64,000 nt of DNA from Flavihumibacter fluminis. Lineage in GTDB: Bacteria; Bacteroidota; Bacteroidia; Chitinophagales; Chitinophagaceae. Below are positions 50,073 to 58,462 of this stretch, one piece after another. The stretch is from contig NZ_JAKEVY010000004.1 in NCBI RefSeq assembly GCF_021491375.1, positions 186,001-250,000 of the forward strand. The letters run 5' to 3'. Made by a program: the position numbers and the translations under genes. The notes beneath the pieces were generated by a model. That model was not told the DNA's origin, searched no databases, and saw only the letters and a list, made by a program, of their open reading frames with translations. Numbering within the stretch: the stretch's first letter is position 1; each line of letters starts with the position of its first letter.

Positions 50073-53000
50073 ATGAAACACATGTATAAGGCTTTGTTGG
50101 TCTGCCTGCTCGGCACAGGCTTGCAGGCCCAGGAAAATCCGCTTTGGATGAGATATCCCAGTATTAGTCCGGATGGCAAAACCATTGCCTTTGGTTACAA
50201 GGGCGATATCTATCGCGTGGATGCAACCGGCGGGGTTGCCATCCCCCTCACCATTCACGAGTCACAGGATATGATGCCGGTTTGGAGCAGAGATGGCAAA
50301 AGCATTGCGTTTGCATCTGACCGTTATGGCAACTTTGATGTATTTGTAATGCCTGCAACAGGTGGCGCACCCGTTCGATTAACACATCACAGTTCACCTG
50401 ATTTTCCTTTTGATTTTTCACCCGATAACAAACAGGTGATCTTTGGAAGCGCGAGGAATATTCCTACAGAGAATATTCGCTTTTACAGTCCGCGTTTGTT
50501 TCAGAATTTATACAGCGTTTCGGTTACAGGTGGACGTAATATCCTGCTCAGCTCAGCCGGAATGGATATTGCACGCTATAACAGCAAAGGTACTCAGATC
50601 GTATTCCAGGATCGCAAGGGATACGAAGATGCCTGGCGTAAGCACCACAACTCATCTGTTACCCGCGATATATGGGTAATGGAAACAGCCACCAACACCT
50701 TTCGCAAAATCTCTGGTTATGAGGGAGAGGATCGGGAGCCGGTATTCAGCGGCGATGACCAGTTCATCTATTACCTGAGTGAGAAAAACGGCACCCAGAA
50801 TATTTACAAGGCACCTGTATTAAACCGGATGGCGGAACAACAGCTGACCAAACTGGATCGCCACCCGGTGCGGCATTTAACTGCGAGTAAAGACAATACC
50901 CTCTGTTATACTTATAACGGTGAGATCTATACGATGAAAGAGGGTGAGCAACCGAAGAAGTTAGCTGTTCAAATATTTAATGATGGTCGCGCTGGTGTAA
51001 CGAAGAATGTATCTATCAATGGAAACGTAACGCAGTTTGCATTATCACCCAATGGCAAGGAGATTGCCTTTGTAACGCGTGGCGAAATCTTTGTAACCAG
51101 TGTAGAAGGCAAACAAACCAAACGTATTACCAATACGCCAGAGCAGGAAAGAATGGTGCAATGGAGTCCGGATGGCAAAGCATTGATTTATGCTGCCGAG
51201 CGTAATGATAACTGGGATATTTACCAGGCAACCATTGCACGCGCGGAAGAGCCTTATTTCTATGCAGCAACAGTTATAAATGAAACTCCCCTGATTGCTA
51301 CCTCTGAAGAAGAATACCAGCCGAAGTTTTCTCCGGATGGAAAGGAGATCGCGTATGTAGCAGAGCGTAATCAGTTGAAAGTATATAATCTTGCCACTAA
51401 GAAAACCCGCACACTCCTGCCCACCGGGCATAATTATTCCTATTCAGATGGGGATTGGGATTTCAACTGGAGTCCCGATGGCCAGTGGATCATCAGTGAT
51501 GACAGTGATGGCAAAATGTTTTCAGATAACATGGCCATGATCAAGGCCGATGGCAGCGGAGGTATTCAGCATCCGATCAAGAGTGGCTTTGGTCAGGGTA
51601 ATTCCAAATGGGGCATGGATGGTAAAGCAGTGTTCTGGACCAGTTCCAAAGAAGGCCGGAAATCACTGGCCATGCAGGGCAGCAGGGAAGTGGATATATA
51701 TGCAGGGTTTTTAGACCAGGACCTCTATGATAAGTTTAAGTTGAGTAAGGAAGAGTATGCGTTGGTGGAGGAGAGGAAGAATGGAGGAAAGGAAGAGGGA
51801 AAAAAGGAAGAGGGGGTAATGGAGAAGGGAGGAAAAGGAGAAGGGAAGAAAGGGAAGAAGGAGGTGAAGGCGCCTGAAGAGGAAAAACCGAAGTGGACAC
51901 CCTTGTTGGAGAATTTGGAGAACAGGGTGGCAAGGCTCACCATTAATTCCAGCTCCATTGCGGATTATGCAGTGAACAAAGATGGTTCTAAGATCTATTA
52001 CCTGGCGGCTTTTGAGAAAGGGTATGATCTCTGGGTTACAGAACCGCGCACCAAGGAAACCAAGATACTGGCCAAACTTGGTGGTACACCTAGTGGTATC
52101 CAGATGAGCAAGGATGGTAAGAGTCTGTTTGTAACCAATCGCGGTGCCCTGGTGAAGATTGATGAGGCAGGTAAGATTAGTCCAATTTCCATTGACGGCG
52201 AAATGGTCTTAAATGCCGCGGCAGAGCGCGAATATATTTTTGATCATGCCTGGAGACAGGTACAGAAGAAATTCTATGATCCCAAGATACACGGCATTGA
52301 TTGGGAGGGACTGAAAAAAGACTATGCACGTTTCCTGCCCCATATCAGCAATAACTATGATTTCCAGGAACTGCTGAGTGAACTCCTGGGTGAACTGAAT
52401 GCTTCGCATACAGGAGGACGTTATAGTCCGCAAATGCAAAACCCCGATGCCACTGCAGCACTCGGCCTGCTCTATGATGAAAGCAAGGGCGGCAATGGCC
52501 TGATCGTAACGGAGGTGATAGAAGGCGGACCACTGGATCGTGCAGAAAGTAAAGTGAAAGCGGGTGTGGTGATCGAAAAGATTGATGGCGTGTCAATCAG
52601 CCAGGAGAACGACTGGACAGCTTTATTGAATCGCAAAGCAGAGAAGAATACCTTGCTCAGTTTGTATGATCCAACATCCGGCAAACGCTGGGAGGAATCC
52701 ACCAAACCGATCAGCTTCCAGGATGAGGCATCTCTAATGTACAAACGCTGGGTAAAGAAGATGGATGCGATGGTGAACAAACTCAGTGGAGGTAAAGTGG
52801 GTTATGTGCATGTGCAGGGCATGAACGATGGCAGTTTCAGAAACACTTTTGATGCAGTGCTGGGTAAAAATGGTGACAAAGAAGCACTGATTGTGGATAC
52901 CCGCTTCAATGGAGGTGGCTGGTTGCACGACGACCTGCTGACATTCCTGAGTGCCAAACGGTACCTGGATTTTGCGCCCCAGGGCAATCGCCTGAAAGAT

Positions 53001-53363
53001 GGGGAGCCGGCCGGCAGGTGGAGCAAACCCAGCTGTGTGGTGATGAGTGAGGGCAACTATTCCGATGCCTTTATCTTCCCTTATGTGTACAAGCAGCAGG
53101 GCGTGGGTAAACTGATCGGCATGCCGGTTCCGGGAACAGGTACAGCAGTATGGTGGGAGACACAGATTGATCCGACTATTGTATTTGGCATTCCTATGGT
53201 TGCAACAATTGGCAAGGAAGGAAGACCTACCGAGAATTTACAACTGGAGCCGGATATAAGGGTACCACTTTCGTACGAAGATTTCCTGAATGGAAAGGAT
53301 GCACAGATCGAGGCGGCGGTTAAGGAGATGTTGAAGACGATCAATGAAAAGAAGGCATTTTAA
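50073..53363 (+). CDS. Tricorn-like S41-family peptidase with propeller domains
   Basis: A 1096-residue exported protease (signal about 1-20, LVCLLGTGLQAQ). The N-terminal ~550 residues are PD40/WD40-like propeller repeats (SPDGKTIAFGYKGDIYRVD, SRDGKSIAFASD, SPDGKEIAYVAERNQ). A short, charged insertion at about 565-600 is encoded by a purine tract; more propeller sequence follows. The Tricorn C1 region then precedes a PDZ domain (about 800-880, GLIVTEVIEGGPLDRAES) and the S41 protease domain with catalytic Ser997 in EGNYSDAFIFPY. Tricorn proteases degrade oligopeptides; here location is probably the periplasm. The insertion lengthens the linker and looks like the same low-complexity tract as at 8.5 and 20.8 kb. 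Confidence 0.9.
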   Translation: MKHMYKALLVCLLGTGLQAQENPLWMRYPSISPDGKTIAFGYKGDIYRVDATGGVAIPLTIHESQDMMPVWSRDGKSIAFASDRYGNFDVFVMPATGGAPVRLTHHSSPDFPFDFSPDNKQVIFGSARNIPTENIRFYSPRLFQNLYSVSVTGGRNILLSSAGMDIARYNSKGTQIVFQDRKGYEDAWRKHHNSSVTRDIWVMETATNTFRKISGYEGEDREPVFSGDDQFIYYLSEKNGTQNIYKAPVLNRMAEQQLTKLDRHPVRHLTASKDNTLCYTYNGEIYTMKEGEQPKKLAVQIFNDGRAGVTKNVSINGNVTQFALSPNGKEIAFVTRGEIFVTSVEGKQTKRITNTPEQERMVQWSPDGKALIYAAERNDNWDIYQATIARAEEPYFYAATVINETPLIATSEEEYQPKFSPDGKEIAYVAERNQLKVYNLATKKTRTLLPTGHNYSYSDGDWDFNWSPDGQWIISDDSDGKMFSDNMAMIKADGSGGIQHPIKSGFGQGNSKWGMDGKAVFWTSSKEGRKSLAMQGSREVDIYAGFLDQDLYDKFKLSKEEYALVEERKNGGKEEGKKEEGVMEKGGKGEGKKGKKEVKAPEEEKPKWTPLLENLENRVARLTINSSSIADYAVNKDGSKIYYLAAFEKGYDLWVTEPRTKETKILAKLGGTPSGIQMSKDGKSLFVTNRGALVKIDEAGKISPISIDGEMVLNAAAEREYIFDHAWRQVQKKFYDPKIHGIDWEGLKKDYARFLPHISNNYDFQELLSELLGELNASHTGGRYSPQMQNPDATAALGLLYDESKGGNGLIVTEVIEGGPLDRAESKVKAGVVIEKIDGVSISQENDWTALLNRKAEKNTLLSLYDPTSGKRWEESTKPISFQDEASLMYKRWVKKMDAMVNKLSGGKVGYVHVQGMNDGSFRNTFDAVLGKNGDKEALIVDTRFNGGGWLHDDLLTFLSAKRYLDFAPQGNRLKDGEPAGRWSKPSCVVMSEGNYSDAFIFPYVYKQQGVGKLIGMPVPGTGTAVWWETQIDPTIVFGIPMVATIGKEGRPTENLQLEPDIRVPLSYEDFLNGKDAQIEAAVKEMLKTINEKKAF
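51766..51870. repeat. Purine tract inside the Tricorn-like gene (copy 3)
   Basis: About 105 bases almost wholly G/A, in frame, encoding a Lys/Glu/Gly-rich linker. Its core GGAGGAAAGGAA (51783-51794), extending to a 15-base identity with copy 2, is shared with two intergenic tracts. The reading frame is intact. Confidence 0.65.
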
Positions 53364-53366
53364 GAG

Positions 53367-53393
53367 GTGAGACGTCAGACGTGAGACGTGAGA
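53367..53393. repeat. Heptamer tandem repeat GTGAGAC
   Basis: Almost four tandem 7-base units (GTGAGAC, GTCAGAC, GTGAGAC, GTGAGA) lie three bases after the stop codon of the Tricorn-like gene. I recall similar post-stop heptads in other Bacteroidota; it could be a dispersed repeat. Confidence 0.7.
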
Positions 53394-53486
53394 AAGGTGG
53401 ATTTCCTTAAGGGAAAGATAAAAATAAGGGGTGGCGAACGATTTTGGGGGATTCCTTCGTTAGTTTGGAGCGTGAAACTATCCAAC

Positions 53487-54581
53487 ATGAAGAACTCCTC
53501 CGGAATCAGTCGCCGCCCTTTTTTTATACTCAGTCTATTGTTTTTGGCTATTTCTTTCAGCGTCCATGCACAAACCATTACGGGTGTGTGGAGGGGCAAG
53601 ATCAAGGGGCAGCAGGCAGAAGTGAAGATTGTGAAATCGGGAGATGAGTTAGTTGGGGTTGCCTATTATTACCAGAAGAAGAACAAGTACAAGCGATACA
53701 GTTTACGCGGGCATTTTGATCCCAATACCAATTCAGTGATCTGGTGGGATGAGATGTTGCTGGATGATTATGGCACCGGAGGTATTATGCAACTTCGGCC
53801 GGATGCCGGTGCACAGATGATGGTAGCAGATTTTAATTGTCCGGGGGGCGAGGAAATGTACCTTGATGGCACCAGTTCAAGTCGCGATAAACAAAACAGT
53901 AAAAATGGGGAAGTTCATCTCCAGAAAATGTCCAAACCCATCTTCAATGATGAGTGGGATTTCATCATAGATAATTATTTCGTGGGGGGTAATGATCCGA
54001 TCCTGATTGATAGTATATCACAGATTACGGCGAAAGTGAATTTTCCTGAGGAGAAGAATATGAAACCTGTGATGGTGATAGTTGCTCCGGGTAAGAGCAA
54101 TCCTCCGCCTGCTGTGAGTGCTCCCGAGCCGGGTGCTGCAAACCCTACCCCTGCTCCTGTTGCAACCACACCAGCTCCTGCTCCAGTGGCAACTGCACCC
54201 ATAGATGTGGTGGAAAAGAAATTCACAACCCGTAAGAATGTCCTGCAAACGGTGATCCCTATCACGGCTAAGACAATTGAGCTGCGCTTTTACGACAATG
54301 CCCAGGTGGATGGTGATTCTATAGCGCTTTTCCTGAATGGCAGGTTGTTATTTAAAAATATCCGGTTAACGGAGGAGGCTTATACGATTAAGATCAATGC
54401 GGCTGATCTGCAGGCGGACAATGAGCTGGTAATGGTAGCCGAGAACCTGGGAAGCATCCCCCCGAACACTTCCTTTATGGTAGCGATTGTGGGCGACAAG
54501 AGATTTGAGGCCAGGCTCTTCGCCAATGAGCAAAGCAGTGCGATGATCCGGCTGGTAAATCCGGAGTTGTTGAAAGAGTGA
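53487..54581 (+). CDS. Secreted protein of unknown function with Pro/Ala linker
   Basis: A 364-residue exported protein (signal about 1-27, FFILSLLFLAISFSVHAQ). The first half (about 28-175) is beta-rich and starts TITGVWRGKIKGQQAEVKIV, a lipocalin-like or DUF-type pattern. A Pro/Ala/Thr-rich linker (about 200-235, PPPAVSAPEPGAANPTPAP) leads to a C-terminal beta domain (about 260-364, KTIELRFYDNAQVDGDSIAL) that looks like a carbohydrate- or partner-binding sandwich. The ATG at 53487 is chosen because the signal peptide starts there; an ATG at 53388 would add 33 non-hydrophobic residues. Function is unknown. The TGATTCAATT array begins eleven bases after its stop. Confidence 0.75.
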   Translation: MKNSSGISRRPFFILSLLFLAISFSVHAQTITGVWRGKIKGQQAEVKIVKSGDELVGVAYYYQKKNKYKRYSLRGHFDPNTNSVIWWDEMLLDDYGTGGIMQLRPDAGAQMMVADFNCPGGEEMYLDGTSSSRDKQNSKNGEVHLQKMSKPIFNDEWDFIIDNYFVGGNDPILIDSISQITAKVNFPEEKNMKPVMVIVAPGKSNPPPAVSAPEPGAANPTPAPVATTPAPAPVATAPIDVVEKKFTTRKNVLQTVIPITAKTIELRFYDNAQVDGDSIALFLNGRLLFKNIRLTEEAYTIKINAADLQADNELVMVAENLGSIPPNTSFMVAIVGDKRFEARLFANEQSSAMIRLVNPELLKE

Positions 54582-54591
54582 ACGCGCTAGC

Positions 54592-54674
54592 TGATTCAAT
54601 TCATCGGATTTGATTCAATTCTGATTCAATTAAAACTTGTTTTGATTCAATTATGCTGCCTGTTTGATTCAATT
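54592..54674. repeat. Five direct copies of TGATTCAATT
   Basis: Exact copies start at 54592, 54611, 54622, 54643 and 54665, spaced 19, 11, 21 and 22 bases, close to whole and double helical turns. The last copy overlaps the end of the winged-helix fusion gene and contains its TGA stop codon. Two copies in the opposite orientation lie on the other side of that gene. Confidence 0.85.
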
Positions 54675-55259
54675 TTTGAATAGGTTAATTGACTCATCAA
54701 GTAATTTATCCTGCAATTTATAGCTGGTAGCCGGACCTTTTCCTTTAGAAAGGAGGATACCTTTTGTGACTAAATCTGCCAAATCACGGGTAGCGGTTGG
54801 TCGGGAAACTTTATTGATCTGTAAATAGAGTGTGTTGTTTATTTCCCCATAGATAAGAAGGAATTTCAGTGCAGCCGATTGTCTTTCGTTCAACTGGTAT
54901 TTTTGATTGTATTGTACTACCAGCATTGAGGCTTCCTCCCTGGACATGATATAGGAACGTTCTCTTAAATACTCAGACACCAACACATTCATAGGGTTCC
55001 GATCCTTCAATTTGGGATTCCTTTTCATCCGATTCAACACTGCTGCTTTGGTGTTAGGGTCTATGAGTTCAGACTTTGCATGTTGAACTGCTTCCCGAAA
55101 TAGATTATTATAGGCCTTTTGATCGGGGGAACGCTCCACTCGGCTCATATCGGGGTATTTACTGACGATTGTTTTACCACGCACCACCCGAAATACCATG
55201 CTTTTTCCAAACTTGCCATGGAAATTATGGAAGAGCAAATTGTTCTGTACGATTGCCAT
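54669..55259 (-). CDS. Winged-helix fusion protein of unknown function
   Basis: A 196-residue protein with two parts. Residues about 1-105 match a short protein type I know from Bacteroidota genomes as a stand-alone ~120-residue product, with GKFGKSMVFRVVRGKTIVSK and a DPNTKAAVLNRMKR-like helix; its function is unknown (compare DUF6266). Residues about 120-190 form a winged helix similar to the C-terminus of Fic and RecG-like regulators: LNERQSAALKFLLIYGEI, SRPTATRDLADLVTKG, GPATSYKL. The fusion suggests DNA binding by the C-terminus. It is flanked by inverted arrays of TGATTCAATT. It stands alone, convergent with the secreted-protein gene and divergent from the AT-rich gene run. Confidence 0.7.
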   Translation of the reverse strand: MAIVQNNLLFHNFHGKFGKSMVFRVVRGKTIVSKYPDMSRVERSPDQKAYNNLFREAVQHAKSELIDPNTKAAVLNRMKRNPKLKDRNPMNVLVSEYLRERSYIMSREEASMLVVQYNQKYQLNERQSAALKFLLIYGEINNTLYLQINKVSRPTATRDLADLVTKGILLSKGKGPATSYKLQDKLLDESINLFKN

Positions 55260-55383
55260 AGATATTGATTTAGTGTAATATAAGAAATAAACACATCTTT
55301 CATTAATCTTTCAATATGCTTACGTACATCCTACGTATAATATCTAATAAACTAATAATAATCAGTGCATTATCAACCGATTG

Positions 55384-55402
55384 AATTGAATCAATTGAAT
55401 CA
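55384..55402. repeat. Two overlapping inverted copies of TGATTCAATT
   Basis: AATTGAATCA at 55384-55393 and 55393-55402 are reverse complements of the element at 54592-54674. They lie upstream of the winged-helix fusion gene and 132 bases before the first gene of the AT-rich run. The 274-base gap around them (55260-55533) otherwise shows AT-rich sequence and no recognised gene. Confidence 0.8.
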
Positions 55403-55533
55403 CAAGCAGTCACTTGCATCAATCCAGGGGAATATCTATATTGTCAAACTTATCCTTTGACCCCTCTCCGGGACTCAGGTGGCGAAGCATTACCCGAATC
55501 CGAAAACAACTCCGATTTGGAAAACAAATAGTA

Positions 55534-56340
55534 GTGGTAAAAACAATCCTCGCAATTATTCTAATTACAGCGCTTACAGGTTGTAATGAATCGCCTAAAC
55601 AGGCAAACCAGCTGGTTTCAGTGGAAACGAAGAACGCAGATAGTTTACTCATTCTTCAAACACTAGCTGATGCGCTAGTTATTGCAGACCAGAATAAGGC
55701 AAAAACATCATTCAGTTATGAATTCTATCAGCCATATGAAGACTCATCAGAGGAAATAAAAACGGCATTAGTCATGGGGAATCTCTTTGATGAAAACAAC
55801 AAACATCTCTTAATTCGAAGAGTTACACCAGCCGAGGTAGCATTAACTATTTATAGTATAGAAAAAAACAATTTTAAACTGATTGCAGAAAGAACCGAAT
55901 GGAAGTTGAATTATCTCAATGACACTATCAGAGACATTAATGGGGATTCTTTCAATGATTATATTGTCCACACCTATCCTTCTTCGGGTTGCTGTTTAGC
56001 AGATGTTTATCATGTTTACCTGTACCAACAACAAACAGGTGCCTTTACATCACCCTATATATTTCTAAACCCCACATTTTATCCAGAAGAAAAAACAATT
56101 CTCGGACTAACATATGATCACCCTGGGGCAGCAGGATTATACAAATTTACTTGGGTCGGAACACAGATCGATACAATTGAATATTTATATCAACTGGATC
56201 CAGAAAATAAAACATTCATAAAGACACTTAAACCAACGCTTAATCCCAATAAAGATCAGGGTAAAATACTGCGTAGTTTACCAAAGGAATACATGAGTTT
56301 GGATAGTATTACTTTAAACTGGTTTATGGGAACTTACTAA
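55534..56340 (+). CDS. Lipoprotein of unknown function, first gene of the AT-rich run
   Basis: A 268-residue predicted lipoprotein using GTG at 55534: the N-terminus is then MVKTILAIILITALTGC with lipobox Cys17. A TTG at 55414 is in frame but adds 40 basic residues without features. The mature part has a VCBS-like stretch (YLNDTIRDINGDSFNDYIVHTY, about 120-141) followed by a Cys pair SSGCCLADVYHVY. No enzyme motif is visible. It begins a series of closely packed genes; the next starts 8 bases after its stop. Confidence 0.65.
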   Translation: MVKTILAIILITALTGCNESPKQANQLVSVETKNADSLLILQTLADALVIADQNKAKTSFSYEFYQPYEDSSEEIKTALVMGNLFDENNKHLLIRRVTPAEVALTIYSIEKNNFKLIAERTEWKLNYLNDTIRDINGDSFNDYIVHTYPSSGCCLADVYHVYLYQQQTGAFTSPYIFLNPTFYPEEKTILGLTYDHPGAAGLYKFTWVGTQIDTIEYLYQLDPENKTFIKTLKPTLNPNKDQGKILRSLPKEYMSLDSITLNWFMGTY

Positions 56341-56348
56341 TTAAAATT

Positions 56349-57158
56349 ATGAAATTAATATACTTACCTATTATCTTATTCTCACTTCATTCCTGTTCGC
56401 TGATAGAAAAGAAAAGCTGTAAAGTGCCATCACAATTATTAAATGAAATCAGCAAAATAGCTCACCAGGAAAAGGCAACAATTAAAGAATTTTCCGGAAT
56501 AAATAATCTACTATTCGAATTAGAGGCAGTAGATTCATTGAACGATTTCAGCTATTGCAATGATTACATCACCAATATAGCAGTGCTCTTTAATTCACCA
56601 GATTCGAATAAGCGGGCATTGGGGTACAGACTCATAGGTTTGGCCAGGGATACAAGCTTTAATACAGAACTGATTAAAAGAATCAACTCAGATGAAAACT
56701 CACTGCTTAAAACCTGGTGTTCCACCGCGCTAATGGAAAACAAAGCACCCAATTCTGCGGAACCCTTATTTAAGCTTTTAACTTCGCCGCCGGATGGACT
56801 TCCAGTATCTCTGTTAATCAATAAGTATATTACCTATGATGTTGAAAGCGTCAAAAAAACCAGCTGGAAATTTATTGATTCGCCAATCAGAACTGAGCAG
56901 ATATTTGCCATACAAATACTCTCATATTTTGAAAAATACGAAAAACTACAAGCTAAATTGATTGAATTCCTCTCATCCTGGGAAATGGAATCAAAAGGCT
57001 GGGTAATATCCGCAATTGCACAACAAAAAATGGCTAATCTAAAACCTACTCTAGAACAGTACCTAACGAACGAAGATCTAAAAGATGTAATTATCCTGGC
57101 GCTGGAAAATAGTCCAACAAAAAGTGATAACGAGTTTGCAAAAGAATTAAATAAATAA
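56349..57158 (+). CDS. HEAT-like repeat lipoprotein of unknown function
   Basis: A 269-residue predicted lipoprotein (lipobox LHSC, Cys16). The body is all-helical with HEAT-like pairs (SNKRALGYRLIGLARDTSF, LLKTWCSTALMENKAPN, EQIFAIQILSYFEKYEKL). Such scaffolds bind other proteins. No catalytic motif is seen. It lies five bases before the DUF4259 gene. Another HEAT-like lipoprotein of similar style is at 60299, possibly a distant paralogue. Confidence 0.6.
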   Translation: MKLIYLPIILFSLHSCSLIEKKSCKVPSQLLNEISKIAHQEKATIKEFSGINNLLFELEAVDSLNDFSYCNDYITNIAVLFNSPDSNKRALGYRLIGLARDTSFNTELIKRINSDENSLLKTWCSTALMENKAPNSAEPLFKLLTSPPDGLPVSLLINKYITYDVESVKKTSWKFIDSPIRTEQIFAIQILSYFEKYEKLQAKLIEFLSSWEMESKGWVISAIAQQKMANLKPTLEQYLTNEDLKDVIILALENSPTKSDNEFAKELNK

Positions 57159-57163
57159 ACCAA

Positions 57164-58048
57164 ATGGGCACCTGGGGTACCGGCATATTACAGAATGATA
57201 CTACGGTTGACGTTTGGACGGAATTCAAAGAATTGTATAATTCCGGTCATGATATTAAGAAAATACGCAAACACCTGGAAAAAGAGCATCAACCGAATAA
57301 ATTTCAGGAGTACTACTCAGAAATCTGGACAGGAATCGCCTATGGACAATGGATGTGCGGAGAGTTGGAAGCATATACTTTGGAAAAGGTGAAGGCGGCC
57401 ACAAATGACAAATGGATGTCTTTATGGGCTGAAGACAAAAAACAGTTGCAAAAAAGAATTAAAGTATTATCTGAGTTTATTTTAAAAATTCAGACCCCAC
57501 GTCCCAGTCCACTTAAACGAAAGAGAGTTGTAGTTAGACAATGCTACTTCAAAACGGGGGATATCATCAGTATTGAAATAAATGACCATCAATTTGCTGG
57601 AGCTATTGTTACTAATCATCATGATTATAGGAATGATGGTGAACATAGAATAGTCTTCACCGATTGTATTTCCAATACAGAAATAACCTTGGAAGACGTA
57701 CTAAAAGCGAATATATTTTACCTGGATAAAGGAGGGGCCAACAACTATTACAGAGGATACTTTGAAGCTTCCTTTTCTGCCAGAAATATGGTTAAAAAAA
57801 TAAAATTGGTAAATAAAATAGGAGAAATTACTACAAAAGAATTTTTGTGGCTTAAAGTCGGCATTCCAGTTGGAGATTGGAATATTATTACTGAATTATA
57901 TAACGAACAGATAGCATTTCTCAGCACAAATCAATCTGATAAACCAATAAATGTAACCGTTCAGGAATTTCTAAAACGAGACGAAAAATTAGAAGCAATT
58001 CTTATTGCATGGGACAAGAAGATATTCAAAGAAAAACTGAATAAATGA
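57164..58048 (+). CDS. DUF4259 domain protein with a possible Imm26-like region
   Basis: A 294-residue soluble protein. The N-terminus MGTWGTGILQNDTTVDVW is characteristic of DUF4259. The central part (about 128-200) includes RQCYFKTGDIISIEINDHQF followed by AGAIVTNHHDY, resembling the GDxxxIPLxxGxYxxGxVL pattern of Imm26-type immunity proteins; that match is tentative. DUF4259 proteins are found in polymorphic-toxin immunity arrays. No toxin gene is visible. It sits within a co-directional run of secreted-protein genes, though it is itself cytoplasmic. Confidence 0.65.
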   Translation: MGTWGTGILQNDTTVDVWTEFKELYNSGHDIKKIRKHLEKEHQPNKFQEYYSEIWTGIAYGQWMCGELEAYTLEKVKAATNDKWMSLWAEDKKQLQKRIKVLSEFILKIQTPRPSPLKRKRVVVRQCYFKTGDIISIEINDHQFAGAIVTNHHDYRNDGEHRIVFTDCISNTEITLEDVLKANIFYLDKGGANNYYRGYFEASFSARNMVKKIKLVNKIGEITTKEFLWLKVGIPVGDWNIITELYNEQIAFLSTNQSDKPINVTVQEFLKRDEKLEAILIAWDKKIFKEKLNK

Positions 58049-58060
58049 TACCCCTTTCCA

Positions 58061-58462
58061 ATGACCACTGATAACAAAATGAAGAAAAGAATATTACTAG
58101 GAATAACGATACTAATTGCTTTAGGATTTGTAATTACAGGCTGGATCAATTTATTTAGGGATGAAGCAACTGCACAATGGCAGCACTTTGTTACTATAGT
58201 ATTTCTTCTAATTATTATCTATTTCTATTTTACAAATTTCACAAAGACAGTCATTTTAACAGGGGTATTTTTTCTTGCAGGAACATTTGGATTACTTTCA
58301 ATGACCGCTGGCATATCCACTTTCTATTTTAGGATTGGACCCATCCAATCACCTCCTTTAAATGGCTTATCAATTGGATTATTATTGCTGTATTTGATTC
58401 TAAATCTTGATACAATCATAGATATGAAACTGGACTATGAGGAAAAGAAGAAAACAAACTAA
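58061..58462 (+). CDS. Small integral membrane protein of unknown function
   Basis: A 133-residue protein with about four hydrophobic segments (for example ILLGITILIALGFVITGWI, FVTIVFLLIIIYFYF, VILTGVFFLAGTFGLL). It ends in a charged tail, DMKLDYEEKKKTN. An ATG at 58079 (MKKRILLG) is an alternative start. Its 3' end overlaps the next gene by 26 bases. No family recognised. Confidence 0.55.
   Translation: MTTDNKMKKRILLGITILIALGFVITGWINLFRDEATAQWQHFVTIVFLLIIIYFYFTNFTKTVILTGVFFLAGTFGLLSMTAGISTFYFRIGPIQSPPLNGLSIGLLLLYLILNLDTIIDMKLDYEEKKKTN

Noticed and set aside
53388-53486. N-terminal extension of the secreted protein at 53487
   Set aside because: The extra 33 residues precede a perfect signal peptide and partly lie over the GTGAGAC repeat.
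54592-54674. TGATTCAATT array considered as a CRISPR or a tandem satellite
   Set aside because: Units are only 10 bases, spacing is irregular, there are no unique 30-base spacers and no cas genes.
55414-55533. TTG-initiated extension of the lipoprotein at 55534
   Set aside because: It would put 40 basic residues before a good lipobox signal peptide.
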